Shown: piece by piece, positions 26,701 through 34,488 of the stretch | How the letters are laid out: each line of letters begins with the position of its first letter | Position numbering within the stretch: the stretch's first letter is position 1 | Origin: DAITPV01 sp050692555 | Lineage (GTDB): Bacteria; Actinomycetota; UBA4738; CALAEC01 | Assembly: GCA_050692555.1 (NCBI GenBank) | Contig: JBOGVS010000011.1 | Location: 1 to 64,000, forward strand | Direction of reading: 5' to 3' | Length of the DNA stretch: 64,000 bases | Translations under genes and position numbers: made by a program | The notes under the pieces: model-generated | The model's input: the letters and a program-made list of their open reading frames with translations, nothing else | Database searches by the model: none | Told to the model about the DNA's origin: nothing

Positions 26701-27941
26701 ACGGTCCGATCGGAGACGCGGACTGGAGCCCGGACTCCACCCGCCTGGTGACCGGGGCGGGCGATGGAACCGCGACTGTGTGGCAGGTCACCGAAGCCGG
26801 GGGAAGGGAGCTGCTCTCCCTCTCGGCCCAGGACACCAGGGCCGGTATCTCGGGGGTGGCCTTCTCGCCCGAAGGTGATCGGGTGATGGCCGGGGACTCG
26901 GGGATCACGGCGGTGCAGGTCTGGGACGTGAGCCGGGCCGGCGACGCGGAGTGGGTGAACGTGCCCGGCGACCCCGCCTGGGTCTCCAGCGTGGCTTTCA
27001 CCTCCTCGGGACGCCAACTGGTCGCCAGCAGTGAGGATGGGTCGGTATCGGTCTGGGACGCGGAGACAGGGCGAAGGGTCCGAACGTTCCAGGCTCACCA
27101 GTCTCCGTCCGACCCCGACTCCGTCTACGCCCTCGACGTGACTGCGGACGACAGACTGATCGCCACCGCCGGAACCGACCAGACAGCCAGGGTGTCCGAT
27201 GCGGCCACGGGGGGCGAGGTGTTCACCGTTGCATTCGAGGGATCGGTTGACGACGTCCACTGGAGTCCGGACGGCCGGCTGCTGGCCATGGCGGCGTTCG
27301 ACGAGGGCGTGGCCAGGATCGTCGACCGATCCGGGGCGGAGATCGCCGTCCTGCGAGAGGACTCCGGCCTCGGGATCATCCACGTCCAGTTCAGTCCGGA
27401 CGGTCGCCTGCTGGCCACGGCCAGCCTGTGGACGGGCCGGCCCGATCCGACGGCCCAGCGGGTGAAGATCTGGGACTGGCGACGGGGGAAGGTCGTTCGG
27501 GCCATTCCCGTCGTTGCCGAAGGCATGGCCTTCGATCCGAGCGGCCAACGGATCGCCATCGCCCACGGAGGCTTGGCCGGGATCTGGGATCTCCAGAGCG
27601 GGCGGAAGGGGGCGACCTTCGCCGGCCACGAGGGGGCACTCTGGGATGTCGCGTTCAGCCCCGATGGTTCCGTCATCGCCACCGCCGGCTTCGACAACAC
27701 GGTGCGGCTCTGGGACTCGGAGTCCGGAGTCCAGCTCCTGGTACTCCGCGGACACCAGTTCATCGTGGGGCGGCTGGCCTTCAGCCCGGACGGTTCGAAG
27801 CTCGCTTCCGGGGCCGCCGATGGAACGGTGCGCGTGTGGGCCCTCGACCTCGACGACCTCATCGAGATCGCCAGGGGAGAGGTGACCCGGGGCCTTACCG
27901 ACGCGGAGTGCCGACAGTATCTGCACGGGCCTTGTCCCTAG
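23769..27941 (+). CDS. adenylate cyclase - ATPase - WD40 repeat membrane protein
   Basis: A 1390-residue signalling protein. Domains: a class III cyclase homology domain (about 15-185) with both metal aspartates (LIADIRGYT, LRGDEALAVF) and the NLAARL Asn/Arg motif; an NTPase module with Walker A GPSGSGKSS (about 252-260) and Walker B LVLLIDQFEE (about 337); one transmembrane helix near 670-695; then about a dozen WD40 repeats, many reading FSPDG...VRVWD. The WD40 propeller lies beyond the single helix, so it may be extracytoplasmic. Such fusions occur in soil actinobacteria, with unknown signals. ATG 23769 is chosen by domain fit; no strong ribosome site. Confidence 0.87.
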   Translation: MQAKPGSEATSEASIRTFLIADIRGYTLFTAERGDEAAAELATRFAAVAREGVESRGGTVIELRGDEALAVFDSARQAIRTAIELQRRFVEETVADPRMPLPVGIGLDAGEAVAVEDGYRGGALNLAARLCSLAAPAEILASREVVHLARKVDGVTSVDRGSVRLKGLTDPVHVIRLRAEAEDAAEDTAFRRALGPSAAQLAPVVPGVMVPNPYKGLRPFEEGDAPDFFGREALTEQLVERLGETRFLAVVGPSGSGKSSVVRAGLIPALRRGALPGSGDWLIVEMFPGAHPLAELEAGLLRVAVNPPSSLIEQLERDDHGLLRAAKRVLPAGGSELVLLIDQFEEVFTLVEDDAARTHFLESLEAAVTEPHGRLRVVTTLRADFYDRPLLYRGFAELLRSRVEAVVPLSPEELERAISGPAKRVDMRLEHGLVAQMLAEVADEPGALPLLQYALTELFERREDSVLSLEAYRAIGGVSGALGRRAEELYGDLDAEGREAARQLFLRLVALGEGTEDTRRPVLRSELVSLEVDQQAMAAVIDSFGASRLLSFDRDSRTGAPTVEVAHEALLTAWGRLRRWIDEAREDLRTERRLALAAREWLDAGRDRSFLASGSRLEQFETLRQSGAISITPEERAFVEASLAERDRRRTEEEARQAREHALERRSVRRLRAFVALLGAAVLIASGLTVFAFTQQERAEREGTVAAARELAAAAVANLDADPERSILLALEAIERTRSRDGTVLPEAEEALHRAVVASRIVLSVPGVGGWLDWSPDGTRFVTEGPEETGIVDIRNAETGESMLSFTGHQMDVNGVTFSSDGSMLATTGDDGAAKIWDPQSGEELGSVQGPEGAVLGPSFSPDGSLAAAAWLDDGTVRVWDPATGRTVHELHPVPGPFRTSFSPDGRRLAIAALEPPVAVVVDVASGREVFTLEGHDFEVHDVDWSPDGRWIATSSVDATVRIWDARIGSLRFSLFHDGPIGDADWSPDSTRLVTGAGDGTATVWQVTEAGGRELLSLSAQDTRAGISGVAFSPEGDRVMAGDSGITAVQVWDVSRAGDAEWVNVPGDPAWVSSVAFTSSGRQLVASSEDGSVSVWDAETGRRVRTFQAHQSPSDPDSVYALDVTADDRLIATAGTDQTARVSDAATGGEVFTVAFEGSVDDVHWSPDGRLLAMAAFDEGVARIVDRSGAEIAVLREDSGLGIIHVQFSPDGRLLATASLWTGRPDPTAQRVKIWDWRRGKVVRAIPVVAEGMAFDPSGQRIAIAHGGLAGIWDLQSGRKGATFAGHEGALWDVAFSPDGSVIATAGFDNTVRLWDSESGVQLLVLRGHQFIVGRLAFSPDGSKLASGAADGTVRVWALDLDDLIEIARGEVTRGLTDAECRQYLHGPCP

Positions 27942-27953
27942 GCCCGTAAGGGC

Positions 27954-29495
27954 TCAGATGGCCCGCTCCCGGCCCTTCCAGTACGGGTCGCGGAGCACCC
28001 GCTTGTACAGCTTGCCGTTTGGATCGCGGGGCATCTCGTCGACGAAGTCGATCGACCGGGGAACCTTGTACTTGGCGGCGTGCTCGGCGGTGAACGCCAG
28101 CAGCTTTTCCTCCATCTCGGGGCCGGCCCGGCCCTTGTCCCGCAGCTCGATCGCCGCTTTCACCTCCTCGCCCCAGTCCTCGTTCGGGATCCCGAACACC
28201 GCCGCGTCCGCGATGTCCGAGTGGGTCAGGAGCACCGCCTCGATCTCGGCGGGATAGATGTTCACGCCGCCGGAGATGATCATGTCCGCCTTTCGGTCCG
28301 CCAGGAACAGGAACCCGTCTTCGTCGAGGTATCCGACGTCTCCGACCGTGAAGAACCCCTCGCTCCAGCTCTCCTCGGTCTTGGCCTTGTCCTTGTAGTA
28401 CTCGAAGGTGTAGTCGGCCATCTTGATCCACACCGTTCCGGGCTCGTTCGGTGACACGGGCTTCCCGTCGTCGTCGAGGATGCGGATCTCCGAGATCGGC
28501 CAGGGCTTCCCCACCGTTCCCGGCTTCTGCTTCCACTCCTCCGGGGTCGCCAACGTTCCCCCGCCCTCGGTGGCCGCGTAGTACTCGTAGATCACCGGGC
28601 CCCACCATTCGAGCATCCGCCGCTTCACGTCGACCGGGCACGGGGCGGCGCTGTGAACGATGTGGCGGAGGGAAGAGACGGCTGCCTTCGACCGGGCCTC
28701 CTCGGGCAGCGCCAGAAGCCGGTGGAACTGGGTGGGAACCATGTGGGAGGTGGTGACTTTGTACCGCTCGATCCGCTCCAGGGTTCCCTCCGGGGTCCAC
28801 TTGTCCATGAGCACCACCGGATGCCCCATGTGCAGCGAGTCGGAGGCGAACGTGAGCACGGCCGTGTGATACAGGGGGGAGACCACCAGGTGGACGTTGT
28901 CCTTGTTCGGCTCGATGCTGAACAGCATCAGGAACGCGGCGTGCATGTCGGCCACGATGTCCACGTCGAGGTCCACGGTGTCCCGGCGCACTCCCTTCGG
29001 CTTCCCCGTGGTCCCCGCGGTGTAGTTCATCACCCCGCCCGGAGCCCGCTCCTCCGGCCGCGTACCGGGCTGGCCCTCTTTCAGCTCCGCGTACGGGCGG
29101 AACCCCTCGATGGTGCCCACCGCGAACCGGGCCTGTTCCGGGAAGCCGATCCCGTCTGCGGCCTGACGTCCTGCCTCCCCGTATCGCTCGGAGCACACGA
29201 ACGCCTCGGCCTCGCAGTCCTTGATGATGTAGCCGATCTCCTCGGCGGTGAGGTGGTAGTTGATCGGGGTGAGGCGCCACCCCGACTGGAGGCAAGCGAG
29301 GTACAGCTCCACGAACTCGGCGCCGTTCGGCAACAGGGCCGCCACCACGGAATCACGCTTCAGCCCCTGGCCCCGGAGTCCATGCGCCAGCCGGTTGCTC
29401 TCCTCGAACAGCTCCCCCGCCGAGACCTCGCGGCCCTCCGGCTCCACCAGGGCCAGACGGGAGGCGTCCTGCTCAGCGAGCGTCCAGAACGACAT
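27954..29495 (-). CDS. acyl-CoA synthetase (AMP-forming, FadD type)
   Basis: A 513-residue ANL-superfamily ligase. AMP-binding P-loop NYTAGTTGKPKGV, YYAATEGGG for the adenine pocket, FFTVGDVGYLDEDGFLFLAD for the hinge and the C-terminal catalytic Lys in PNGKLYKR. Activates a carboxylic acid to its CoA ester; chain length is not readable, but KstR control points to a sterol-derived acid. ATG 29495 follows GAAGGAGGTG at good spacing. Divergent from the alcohol dehydrogenase with one operator before each gene, and convergent with the WD40 gene 12 nt away. Confidence 0.88.
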   Translation of the reverse strand: MSFWTLAEQDASRLALVEPEGREVSAGELFEESNRLAHGLRGQGLKRDSVVAALLPNGAEFVELYLACLQSGWRLTPINYHLTAEEIGYIIKDCEAEAFVCSERYGEAGRQAADGIGFPEQARFAVGTIEGFRPYAELKEGQPGTRPEERAPGGVMNYTAGTTGKPKGVRRDTVDLDVDIVADMHAAFLMLFSIEPNKDNVHLVVSPLYHTAVLTFASDSLHMGHPVVLMDKWTPEGTLERIERYKVTTSHMVPTQFHRLLALPEEARSKAAVSSLRHIVHSAAPCPVDVKRRMLEWWGPVIYEYYAATEGGGTLATPEEWKQKPGTVGKPWPISEIRILDDDGKPVSPNEPGTVWIKMADYTFEYYKDKAKTEESWSEGFFTVGDVGYLDEDGFLFLADRKADMIISGGVNIYPAEIEAVLLTHSDIADAAVFGIPNEDWGEEVKAAIELRDKGRAGPEMEEKLLAFTAEHAAKYKVPRSIDFVDEMPRDPNGKLYKRVLRDPYWKGRERAI

Positions 29496-29521
29496 GCCCC
29501 ACCTCCTTCGACCTCCACTCG

Positions 29522-29527
29522 AAATTA
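29522..29527 (-). promoter_or_regulatory. possible -10 box of the FadD gene
   Basis: TAATTT on the minus strand begins with the terminal TA of the operator at 29526-29539, the same register as the other KstR-box promoters here. A start point 6-8 nt on would leave a short leader holding the GGAGG ribosome site. Confidence 0.4.
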
Positions 29528-29539
29528 GAACACGTTCCT
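29526..29539. promoter_or_regulatory. KstR-type operator 2 (FadD side)
   Basis: TAGAACACGTTCCT, one mismatch (final A) to TNNAACNNGTTNNA. Lies 30 nt upstream of the leftward acyl-CoA synthetase start. Confidence 0.8.
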
Positions 29540-29571
29540 GTTTCTGGACGCAACTCGGGGAGGCGGTCCAT

Positions 29572-29585
29572 CAGAACGTGTTCTA
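29572..29585. promoter_or_regulatory. KstR-type operator 3 (alcohol dehydrogenase side)
   Basis: CAGAACGTGTTCTA, one mismatch (first T). Ends 10 nt before ATG 29596. Together with the box at 29526 it gives each divergent gene its own operator. Confidence 0.8.
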
Positions 29586-29589
29586 GTAT
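29584..29589 (+). promoter_or_regulatory. possible -10 box for leaderless alcohol dehydrogenase mRNA
   Basis: TAGTAT starts on the last two bases of the operator and ends 6 nt before ATG 29596, which would put the transcription start at the A of the start codon. No ribosome site precedes this ATG. Confidence 0.45.
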
Positions 29590-29595
29590 TCGGCC

Positions 29596-30675
29596 ATGCG
29601 GGCCGCCGTGCTCCCGGCGCTGAATGAGTCCCTAGTGATCCGGGACGACGCCGAGATCGTGGGCCCCGACCCCGAGCAGGTCCGGATCCGGGTGGCGGCC
29701 AGCGGTGTATGCCACTCGGATATCCATCTCCAGACCGGCTCCCTCCCCCATCCCCTGCCGTGCGTCCCCGGCCATGAGGGCGCCGGCGAGGTCGTCGAGG
29801 TCGGCGAGGCCGTCTCCAGCGTCGCGGTGGGCGACCACGTGATCGTGTCGTGGGTCCCGCCGTGTGGGGACTGCGCGTTCTGCCTCGGTGGGCAGCCGAA
29901 CCTGTGCGAGGCCCACATGCTGGCCGCGGTGGGGACCCCGGGGTTCACCGTGGGAGGAGAACCGATGTTCGGCTATGCGGGCACCGGGACGTTCGCCGAG
30001 GAGGTTGTGGTCCGGGCGGAGTCCGCCATCCCCATCCCCAAGGACGTCCCGTTCGACGTGGCATCCCTGATCGGGTGCGGGGTGATGACCGGCGCCGGCG
30101 CGGCACTCAACACCGCGAGGGTCCGCCCGGGCTCCTCGGTCGCGGTGTTCGGGTGCGGGGGCGTGGGGATCAGCATCATCCAGGGAGCCCGGATCGCCGG
30201 CGCCGCGGACATCGCGGCGATCGACGTGGTCGATGGCAAGCTCGACATGGCCCGCAAGTTCGGGGCGACCCACGCCGGCACCCCGTCGGAGGTGTCCGGC
30301 CTGTCCCAGGAGATCACCGAGGGGCGGGGGTTCGACTACGCCTTCGAGGCGGTGGGCACACCGGAGACCATCCGGGCGGCGTGGGACGCCACCCGCCGCG
30401 GCGGGACCACCGTGGTCGTCGGAGCCGGACGCATGGACGCCATGGTCCCGTTCAGCGCGTTCGAGCTCTTCTACATGGAGCGAGCGCTGAAGGGCTCCTG
30501 GTACGGCTCGGCGAACGTGCGCACGGACTTTCACCGCCTGCTGCGGTTCTGGCGCCAGGGGAAGCTCGATCTCGAGGGGATGATCACCCGCCGGTTCGAC
30601 CTGGCCGACGTGAACGAAGCCCTGGCCGCGATGGAACGCGGCGAGGTGGTCCGCTCGATCATCGAGTTCTCCTAG
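29596..30675 (+). CDS. zinc-dependent alcohol dehydrogenase (MDR family)
   Basis: A 359-residue zinc alcohol dehydrogenase. Catalytic zinc ligands in ASGVCHSD and PCVPGHEGAGEV; structural zinc cysteines in PPCGDCAFCLGGQPNLC; NAD site VAVFGCGGVGISIIQGA. In this regulon it would oxidise the terminal alcohol made by P450 hydroxylation to the aldehyde, upstream of the aldehyde dehydrogenase at 45912. That role is inferred from shared KstR boxes. ATG 29596 has no ribosome site and may be used leaderless. Confidence 0.9.
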   Translation: MRAAVLPALNESLVIRDDAEIVGPDPEQVRIRVAASGVCHSDIHLQTGSLPHPLPCVPGHEGAGEVVEVGEAVSSVAVGDHVIVSWVPPCGDCAFCLGGQPNLCEAHMLAAVGTPGFTVGGEPMFGYAGTGTFAEEVVVRAESAIPIPKDVPFDVASLIGCGVMTGAGAALNTARVRPGSSVAVFGCGGVGISIIQGARIAGAADIAAIDVVDGKLDMARKFGATHAGTPSEVSGLSQEITEGRGFDYAFEAVGTPETIRAAWDATRRGGTTVVVGAGRMDAMVPFSAFELFYMERALKGSWYGSANVRTDFHRLLRFWRQGKLDLEGMITRRFDLADVNEALAAMERGEVVRSIIEFS

Positions 30676-30724
30676 CCCTAGCTCCAACAACGCCGGAAGG
30701 CAGCGCGTAGGGGGGCTTGGTCTG

Positions 30725-30810
30725 CCTGGTACCAGGTACGGTGAGTAGCCGGGGGACCGGCGGGACACTCGTACTTGGTACGAGCCAAAGGGACCGGTCG
30801 TACCAAGTAC
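30725..30810. repeat. GTAC-rich palindromes between convergent genes, possible bidirectional terminator
   Basis: CCTGGTACCAGG (30725-30736) is a perfect 12-bp palindrome. Downstream GTACTTGGTACGA (30771-30783) and TCGTACCAAGTAC (30798-30810) form a perfect 13-bp stem around a 14-nt loop. The element lies between the stop codons of the alcohol dehydrogenase and the P450. No T-run follows on either strand, so intrinsic termination is uncertain. Confidence 0.55.
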
Positions 30811-30835
30811 CGGCCACCGGAGAACCCCCTCGGAC

Positions 30836-32035
30836 CTAGGCGCGTTCCGGGGTGAATCGCACGGGCATGTGCTTCAGCCCGTTGATGAAGTTCGACCGCA
30901 GCCGAGGAACGGGGCCCGCCAGCTCGATGTCCGGCAGCCGCCGGAGCAACTCCTCGAACATCACCCGGATCTCCAACCGTGCCAGGTTGGCTCCCAGGCA
31001 GAAGTGCGGGCCGCCGCCACCGAACCCGAGATGCTCGTTGGGGGTCCTGCCCACGTCGAATCGGTCGGGCTGGGGGAAGACCTCCTCGTCCCGGTTCCCC
31101 GAGATGTACCACAGCAGGACCTTCTGGCCTTCCTTGATCGGGACGCCTCGGACCTCGGTGTCCTTGGTGGCCGTCCGCCGGAAGTGCATGACCGGCGTGG
31201 CGGTGCGAAGCATCTCCTCGACGGTGAGCGGGAGCAGGTCGGGCTGGGCCAGAAGGCGCTCCTTCTCTTCGGGGTTCTGAGCCAGGGAGTGCATCCCATG
31301 AGAGATCAGGTTGCGGGTGGTCTCGTTCCCCGCCACCGCCAGGAGCAGGAGGAACACGTCGATCTCCAGGTCGGACAGGCCCTGGCTGTCGATCTCCGCC
31401 TCGACCAGCGCGGTCACCAGATCCTCACGGCGCTCGCCCCGTCGCTCCTTCCCCAGCCCGTCCCAGTACTCGTACATCTCGAACGCGGCTGCGGTAGCGA
31501 CGTCGATGGAGTTCCCGTACTCGGGATCGTCGAGGCCGATCATCTGGTTGCTCCAGTGGAAGATCTTGTGCCGGTCCTCGTCGGGAACCCCGATCATCTC
31601 GGTGATCACCTGGAGCGGGAGCTCGGCGGCGATGTCCGTGACGAAGTCGCACTCCCCCTTCCCGGCCACGCCGTCGATGATCTTGGTGGCGATCTCCCGG
31701 ACGTGGGGCTCGATGTTGCCCACCCTCCGCGGGGTGAACCCCGTGCGGACCAGCATCCGGAGCTTGGTGTGCTTGGGGGGATCCATGTTGACCATCATCA
31801 GCTCCACCCCGCCGGCGGGATCGTCGATGTTCGTGCCCCGTGCGGAAGAGAACGTCTCCCAGTTGCGGGACGCGCTCACCACGTCGTCGTACTTGGTGAG
31901 GTTCCAGAATCCCGGCCCGTTCTCCTGGGGGTTGAAGTACACGGGCTCGTTCTCCCGGAGCCACCGAAAGTCCTCGAGCGGAACTGAGTCGACGAATCGA
32001 CCGGGGTCGTAGAAGTCGATGCTGGCCGTCTTCAT
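30836..32035 (-). CDS. cytochrome P450, CYP125/CYP142-like
   Basis: A 399-residue soluble P450. I-helix AGNETTRN, K-helix ExxR in EEMLRTATP, and heme loop FGGGGPHFCLGANLA with Cys at about 346. DPPKHTKLRMLVRTGFTPRR and the closing SNFINGLKHMPVRF resemble CYP125/CYP142, which oxidise C26 of cholesterol or cholestenone; this assignment is from memory, and a CYP124-like fatty or branched substrate is possible. ATG 32035 follows GGAGG at 6 nt; the longer frame would translate the leader. Electrons could come from the ferredoxin at 42925. Confidence 0.88.
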   Translation of the reverse strand: MKTASIDFYDPGRFVDSVPLEDFRWLRENEPVYFNPQENGPGFWNLTKYDDVVSASRNWETFSSARGTNIDDPAGGVELMMVNMDPPKHTKLRMLVRTGFTPRRVGNIEPHVREIATKIIDGVAGKGECDFVTDIAAELPLQVITEMIGVPDEDRHKIFHWSNQMIGLDDPEYGNSIDVATAAAFEMYEYWDGLGKERRGERREDLVTALVEAEIDSQGLSDLEIDVFLLLLAVAGNETTRNLISHGMHSLAQNPEEKERLLAQPDLLPLTVEEMLRTATPVMHFRRTATKDTEVRGVPIKEGQKVLLWYISGNRDEEVFPQPDRFDVGRTPNEHLGFGGGGPHFCLGANLARLEIRVMFEELLRRLPDIELAGPVPRLRSNFINGLKHMPVRFTPERA

Positions 32036-32069
32036 GGGGCGCCTCCTCGGCCTGCTCTCGGTGGCCAAG

Positions 32070-32083
32070 TAGAACATGTTCTC
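32070..32083. promoter_or_regulatory. KstR-type operator 4 (P450 side)
   Basis: TAGAACATGTTCTC, one mismatch (final A). Lies 34 nt upstream of the leftward P450 start, whose leader carries GGAGG. Confidence 0.8.
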
Positions 32084-32120
32084 GTTTCTGGCGCAAGGCC
32101 CGCGGAATTGCCGCTCAAAC

Positions 32121-32134
32121 TAGAATGTGTTCTA
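32121..32134. promoter_or_regulatory. KstR-type operator 5 (enoyl-CoA hydratase side)
   Basis: TAGAATGTGTTCTA. One core mismatch (AAT for AAC), but the flanking TAGAA/TTCTA symmetry is complete. Ends 10 nt before GTG 32145. Confidence 0.72.
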
Positions 32135-32138
32135 CTTT
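32133..32138 (+). promoter_or_regulatory. possible -10 box for leaderless hydratase mRNA
   Basis: TACTTT begins on the operator's last TA and ends 6 nt before GTG 32145. There is no ribosome site before this start. Confidence 0.42.
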
Positions 32139-32144
32139 TCGCCT

Positions 32145-32942
32145 GTGAGCTCCCAGCCCCACCTTCTGGTCGAGCGCGACGGACCGATCGTCACGCTGAC
32201 CATGAACCGTCCCGAAGCGCGGAACGCCCTGTCCTCGGAGATGATTGGCCGGCTGGCGGACGCCTGGGAGATGGTCGACGGGGACGAGGCGATCCGGGTG
32301 GCCATCCTCACCGGGGCCGGCGGCCACTTCTCCGCTGGCGCCGACCTCAAGGCCATGTCCGGCGGCTATGGCGACGACGAATGGGCGGCTCGGTCTCGGG
32401 ACGACCCCGACCTGCCCTGGAAGGCCCTCCTCCGCCACTACCGGCTCAGCAAGCCCCTGATCGCCGCGGTGGAGGGATACGCGGTGGCCGGCGGGACCGA
32501 GATCCTCCAGGCCACCGACATCCGGATCGCCGGGGAGAGCGCCCGGTTCGCCGTGGCCGAGGTGACCCGGGGCCTGTTCCCCCTGGGCGGCTCGACGGTG
32601 CGCCTCCGCCGCCAGATCCCCTACACCAACGCCATGGAGATCCTGCTCACCGGGGAGCAGATCCCCGCGCCGGAGGCACTGCGGATCGGGCTGATCGGCC
32701 GGGTGGTGCCCGACGGACAGGCCCTCCCCACCGCCCGCAAGGTTGCCGAGCGAGTGGCCAAGAACGCGCCCCTGTCGGTCCAGGCGATCAAGCGGGCGGT
32801 CCAGGAGACCGAGGGCCTTCCCGAGGCCGACGCCCTGAAGGTGGAGCTGGAGATCGGCCTGCCGATCTTCGGCAGCGACGACGCCCGCGAGGGGGCCAAG
32901 GCCTTCACGGAGAAGCGCGACCCGGACTTCAAGGGACGCTGA
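32145..32942 (+). CDS. enoyl-CoA hydratase, EchA19-like
   Basis: A 265-residue crotonase-fold protein. Oxyanion-hole segments HFSAGADLKAM and AVAGGTEILQATDI; both catalytic glutamates appear kept, in GGTEI and FAVAEVTRGLFP. Hydrates trans-2-enoyl-CoA esters; EchA19 does this for C8/C5 steroid side chains in mycobacteria, which I infer here from context and general resemblance. GTG 32145 is chosen because the upstream ATG 32127 lies inside the operator. Transcribed alone; convergent with the following membrane gene. Confidence 0.88.
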   Translation: MSSQPHLLVERDGPIVTLTMNRPEARNALSSEMIGRLADAWEMVDGDEAIRVAILTGAGGHFSAGADLKAMSGGYGDDEWAARSRDDPDLPWKALLRHYRLSKPLIAAVEGYAVAGGTEILQATDIRIAGESARFAVAEVTRGLFPLGGSTVRLRRQIPYTNAMEILLTGEQIPAPEALRIGLIGRVVPDGQALPTARKVAERVAKNAPLSVQAIKRAVQETEGLPEADALKVELEIGLPIFGSDDAREGAKAFTEKRDPDFKGR

Positions 32943-32986
32943 CCGTCGCCCAGAGCGAGGGAGAGCGAGTCGTCGTCGGTGACTAG

Positions 32987-33328
32987 CTAGGCACCGGGGA
33001 CGAGCGCCACGAACGCCAGCCCCGCCTCGAGGGCCAGGAACGCCCAGTAGGTCCAGTCCGCACGTGGGGAGTCCAGGGCCAACGCGAGCAACCTGACCAT
33101 CGCTGCCCCGGCCCACGCCAAGCCGACACCGATGAACAGCGCTGCGCTGCCTTCGATCAGTGCCCAGACTCCGATGCCCGCGAAAGCGCCGTTGGCGATT
33201 CGGAACTCGGCCCGGGCCCGGCCCGACGGCAACGGGGTGTCGAGAACCGGCGCGATCCGTTCGGGGATCAGCACTCCGGCGACGCCGGCGGCCGCCAGGA
33301 ACGCGCTGCTGATGTAGCCGCCGATCAT
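32987..33328 (-). CDS. small four-helix membrane protein (DUF4345-like)
   Basis: A 113-residue, strongly hydrophobic protein with about four helices, for example SSAFLAAAGVAGVLIPERIA and WTYWAFLALEAGLAFVALVP. The pattern resembles DUF4345 proteins; function unknown. It starts 12 nt after the nitronate-monooxygenase-like stop and would be the third gene of the FadD19 operon, hence probably under the box at 36097. Confidence 0.65.
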   Translation of the reverse strand: MIGGYISSAFLAAAGVAGVLIPERIAPVLDTPLPSGRARAEFRIANGAFAGIGVWALIEGSAALFIGVGLAWAGAAMVRLLALALDSPRADWTYWAFLALEAGLAFVALVPGA

Positions 33329-33340
33329 GAAGTCATCTGA

Positions 33341-34471
33341 TTAGGAGGCCGGCTCCCGGTCCCGCTCGACGCGACGGAGCCGCTCGAGCGTCTCCTCACA
33401 CTCGGCCGCCATCGACCGGATGATCTCCGCGGCGGGACGGACCTCGTTCATGCGTCCCACGATCTGGCCCACCGGCATGCCGATCAACGCCTCGTTCTCC
33501 GAGAGGAAGATCCGGTGCTGGGCCTCGGCGGTGAGCATGAACTGGAGCGGCATTTGCAGGGTCCCGGGAGACCGGGGATCGTCCCAGGCGTCTGTCCACG
33601 CGGTGCGGAGCAGCCGGGCGGGCTTCCCGGTCCAGGCGCGCGTCCGCACGGTGTCCCGGGCGGTAGCGTCGAGCAGCTTCTGAACCACCACCGGTGACAG
33701 CTCGTCGTTCTCCTCGGCCGTGAGCCAGATCGACCCGGTCCACACGCCCTCCGCGCCGAGGGCCAGGGCGGCCGCCATCTGCCTCCCGCTTCCGATGCCT
33801 CCGGCCGCCAGGACCGGCGCGGGGTGGACGGCGTCCACGACGTCGGGGGTCAGCACCATGCTCGCCACAACCCCGGTGTGGCCAGCGGCCTCGGTCCCCT
33901 GGGCCACGATGATGTCCACTCCGGTCTCCACCTGCTTCCTGGCCTGGTCGACGTGGCCCACCAACGCCGCGACGGGCAGTCCCCGGCGGTGGGCCTCGTC
34001 GATCACGTCTTTGGGCGGGGGGCCGAGGGCGCTGGACAGCAGCTTGATCGGATGGGAGAACGCCACCTCGAGCTGCGGCCGGGCCGTGGCTTCGGTCCAA
34101 CCCAGGAGCTCACGGGGCGGGGGAGCGTCCGCCGGGAGCGGGGGGACGTCGTGTCGCTTCAGGACGTCCTCGACGTACTGGCGGTGCCCCTCGGGGATCA
34201 TCCCCTCCAGGTCACCGAACAGCTTGGCCGGGTCGAGGGTCCCGGCTCCCTCGTACGAAACGGGAGTGACCACGTTCACGCCGTAGGGCTTGCCGTCCAC
34301 GTTCTGGTCGATCCAGGACAGCTCCTCCTCCAGCTCGTCGGGGGAGAACCGCAGCGCGCCCAGGACCCCGAACCCTCCATCCCTGCTCACCGCGGCGACC
34401 ACCTTGCCCGAATGGCTGAAGGCGAAGATCGGATGCTCGATGTCAAAGAGCTCGGTGACCCGCGTCTGCAT
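33341..34471 (-). CDS. nitronate monooxygenase-family FMN protein
   Basis: A 376-residue TIM-barrel flavoprotein of the 2-nitropropane dioxygenase family: VDIIVAQGTEAAGHTGVVAS (catalytic His region) and PVLAAGGIGSGRQMAAALAL (FMN phosphate site). A member of this superfamily (IpdC/Rv3553) is tied to steroid C/D-ring breakdown in mycobacteria, and by context this could act similarly rather than on nitronates. ATG 34471 follows GGAGGAG; the frame upstream belongs to the ligase gene. Lies 17 nt after the FadD19-like stop in a box-controlled operon. Confidence 0.85.
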   Translation of the reverse strand: MQTRVTELFDIEHPIFAFSHSGKVVAAVSRDGGFGVLGALRFSPDELEEELSWIDQNVDGKPYGVNVVTPVSYEGAGTLDPAKLFGDLEGMIPEGHRQYVEDVLKRHDVPPLPADAPPPRELLGWTEATARPQLEVAFSHPIKLLSSALGPPPKDVIDEAHRRGLPVAALVGHVDQARKQVETGVDIIVAQGTEAAGHTGVVASMVLTPDVVDAVHPAPVLAAGGIGSGRQMAAALALGAEGVWTGSIWLTAEENDELSPVVVQKLLDATARDTVRTRAWTGKPARLLRTAWTDAWDDPRSPGTLQMPLQFMLTAEAQHRIFLSENEALIGMPVGQIVGRMNEVRPAAEIIRSMAAECEETLERLRRVERDREPAS

Positions 34472-34488
34472 TCGCTCCTCCGTAGGCT

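Noticed and set aside
33341..34471. True nitronate-detoxifying enzyme
   Set aside because: Possible by family, but its place in a FadD19 operon behind a KstR-type box makes a steroid role more likely; recorded as family level only.
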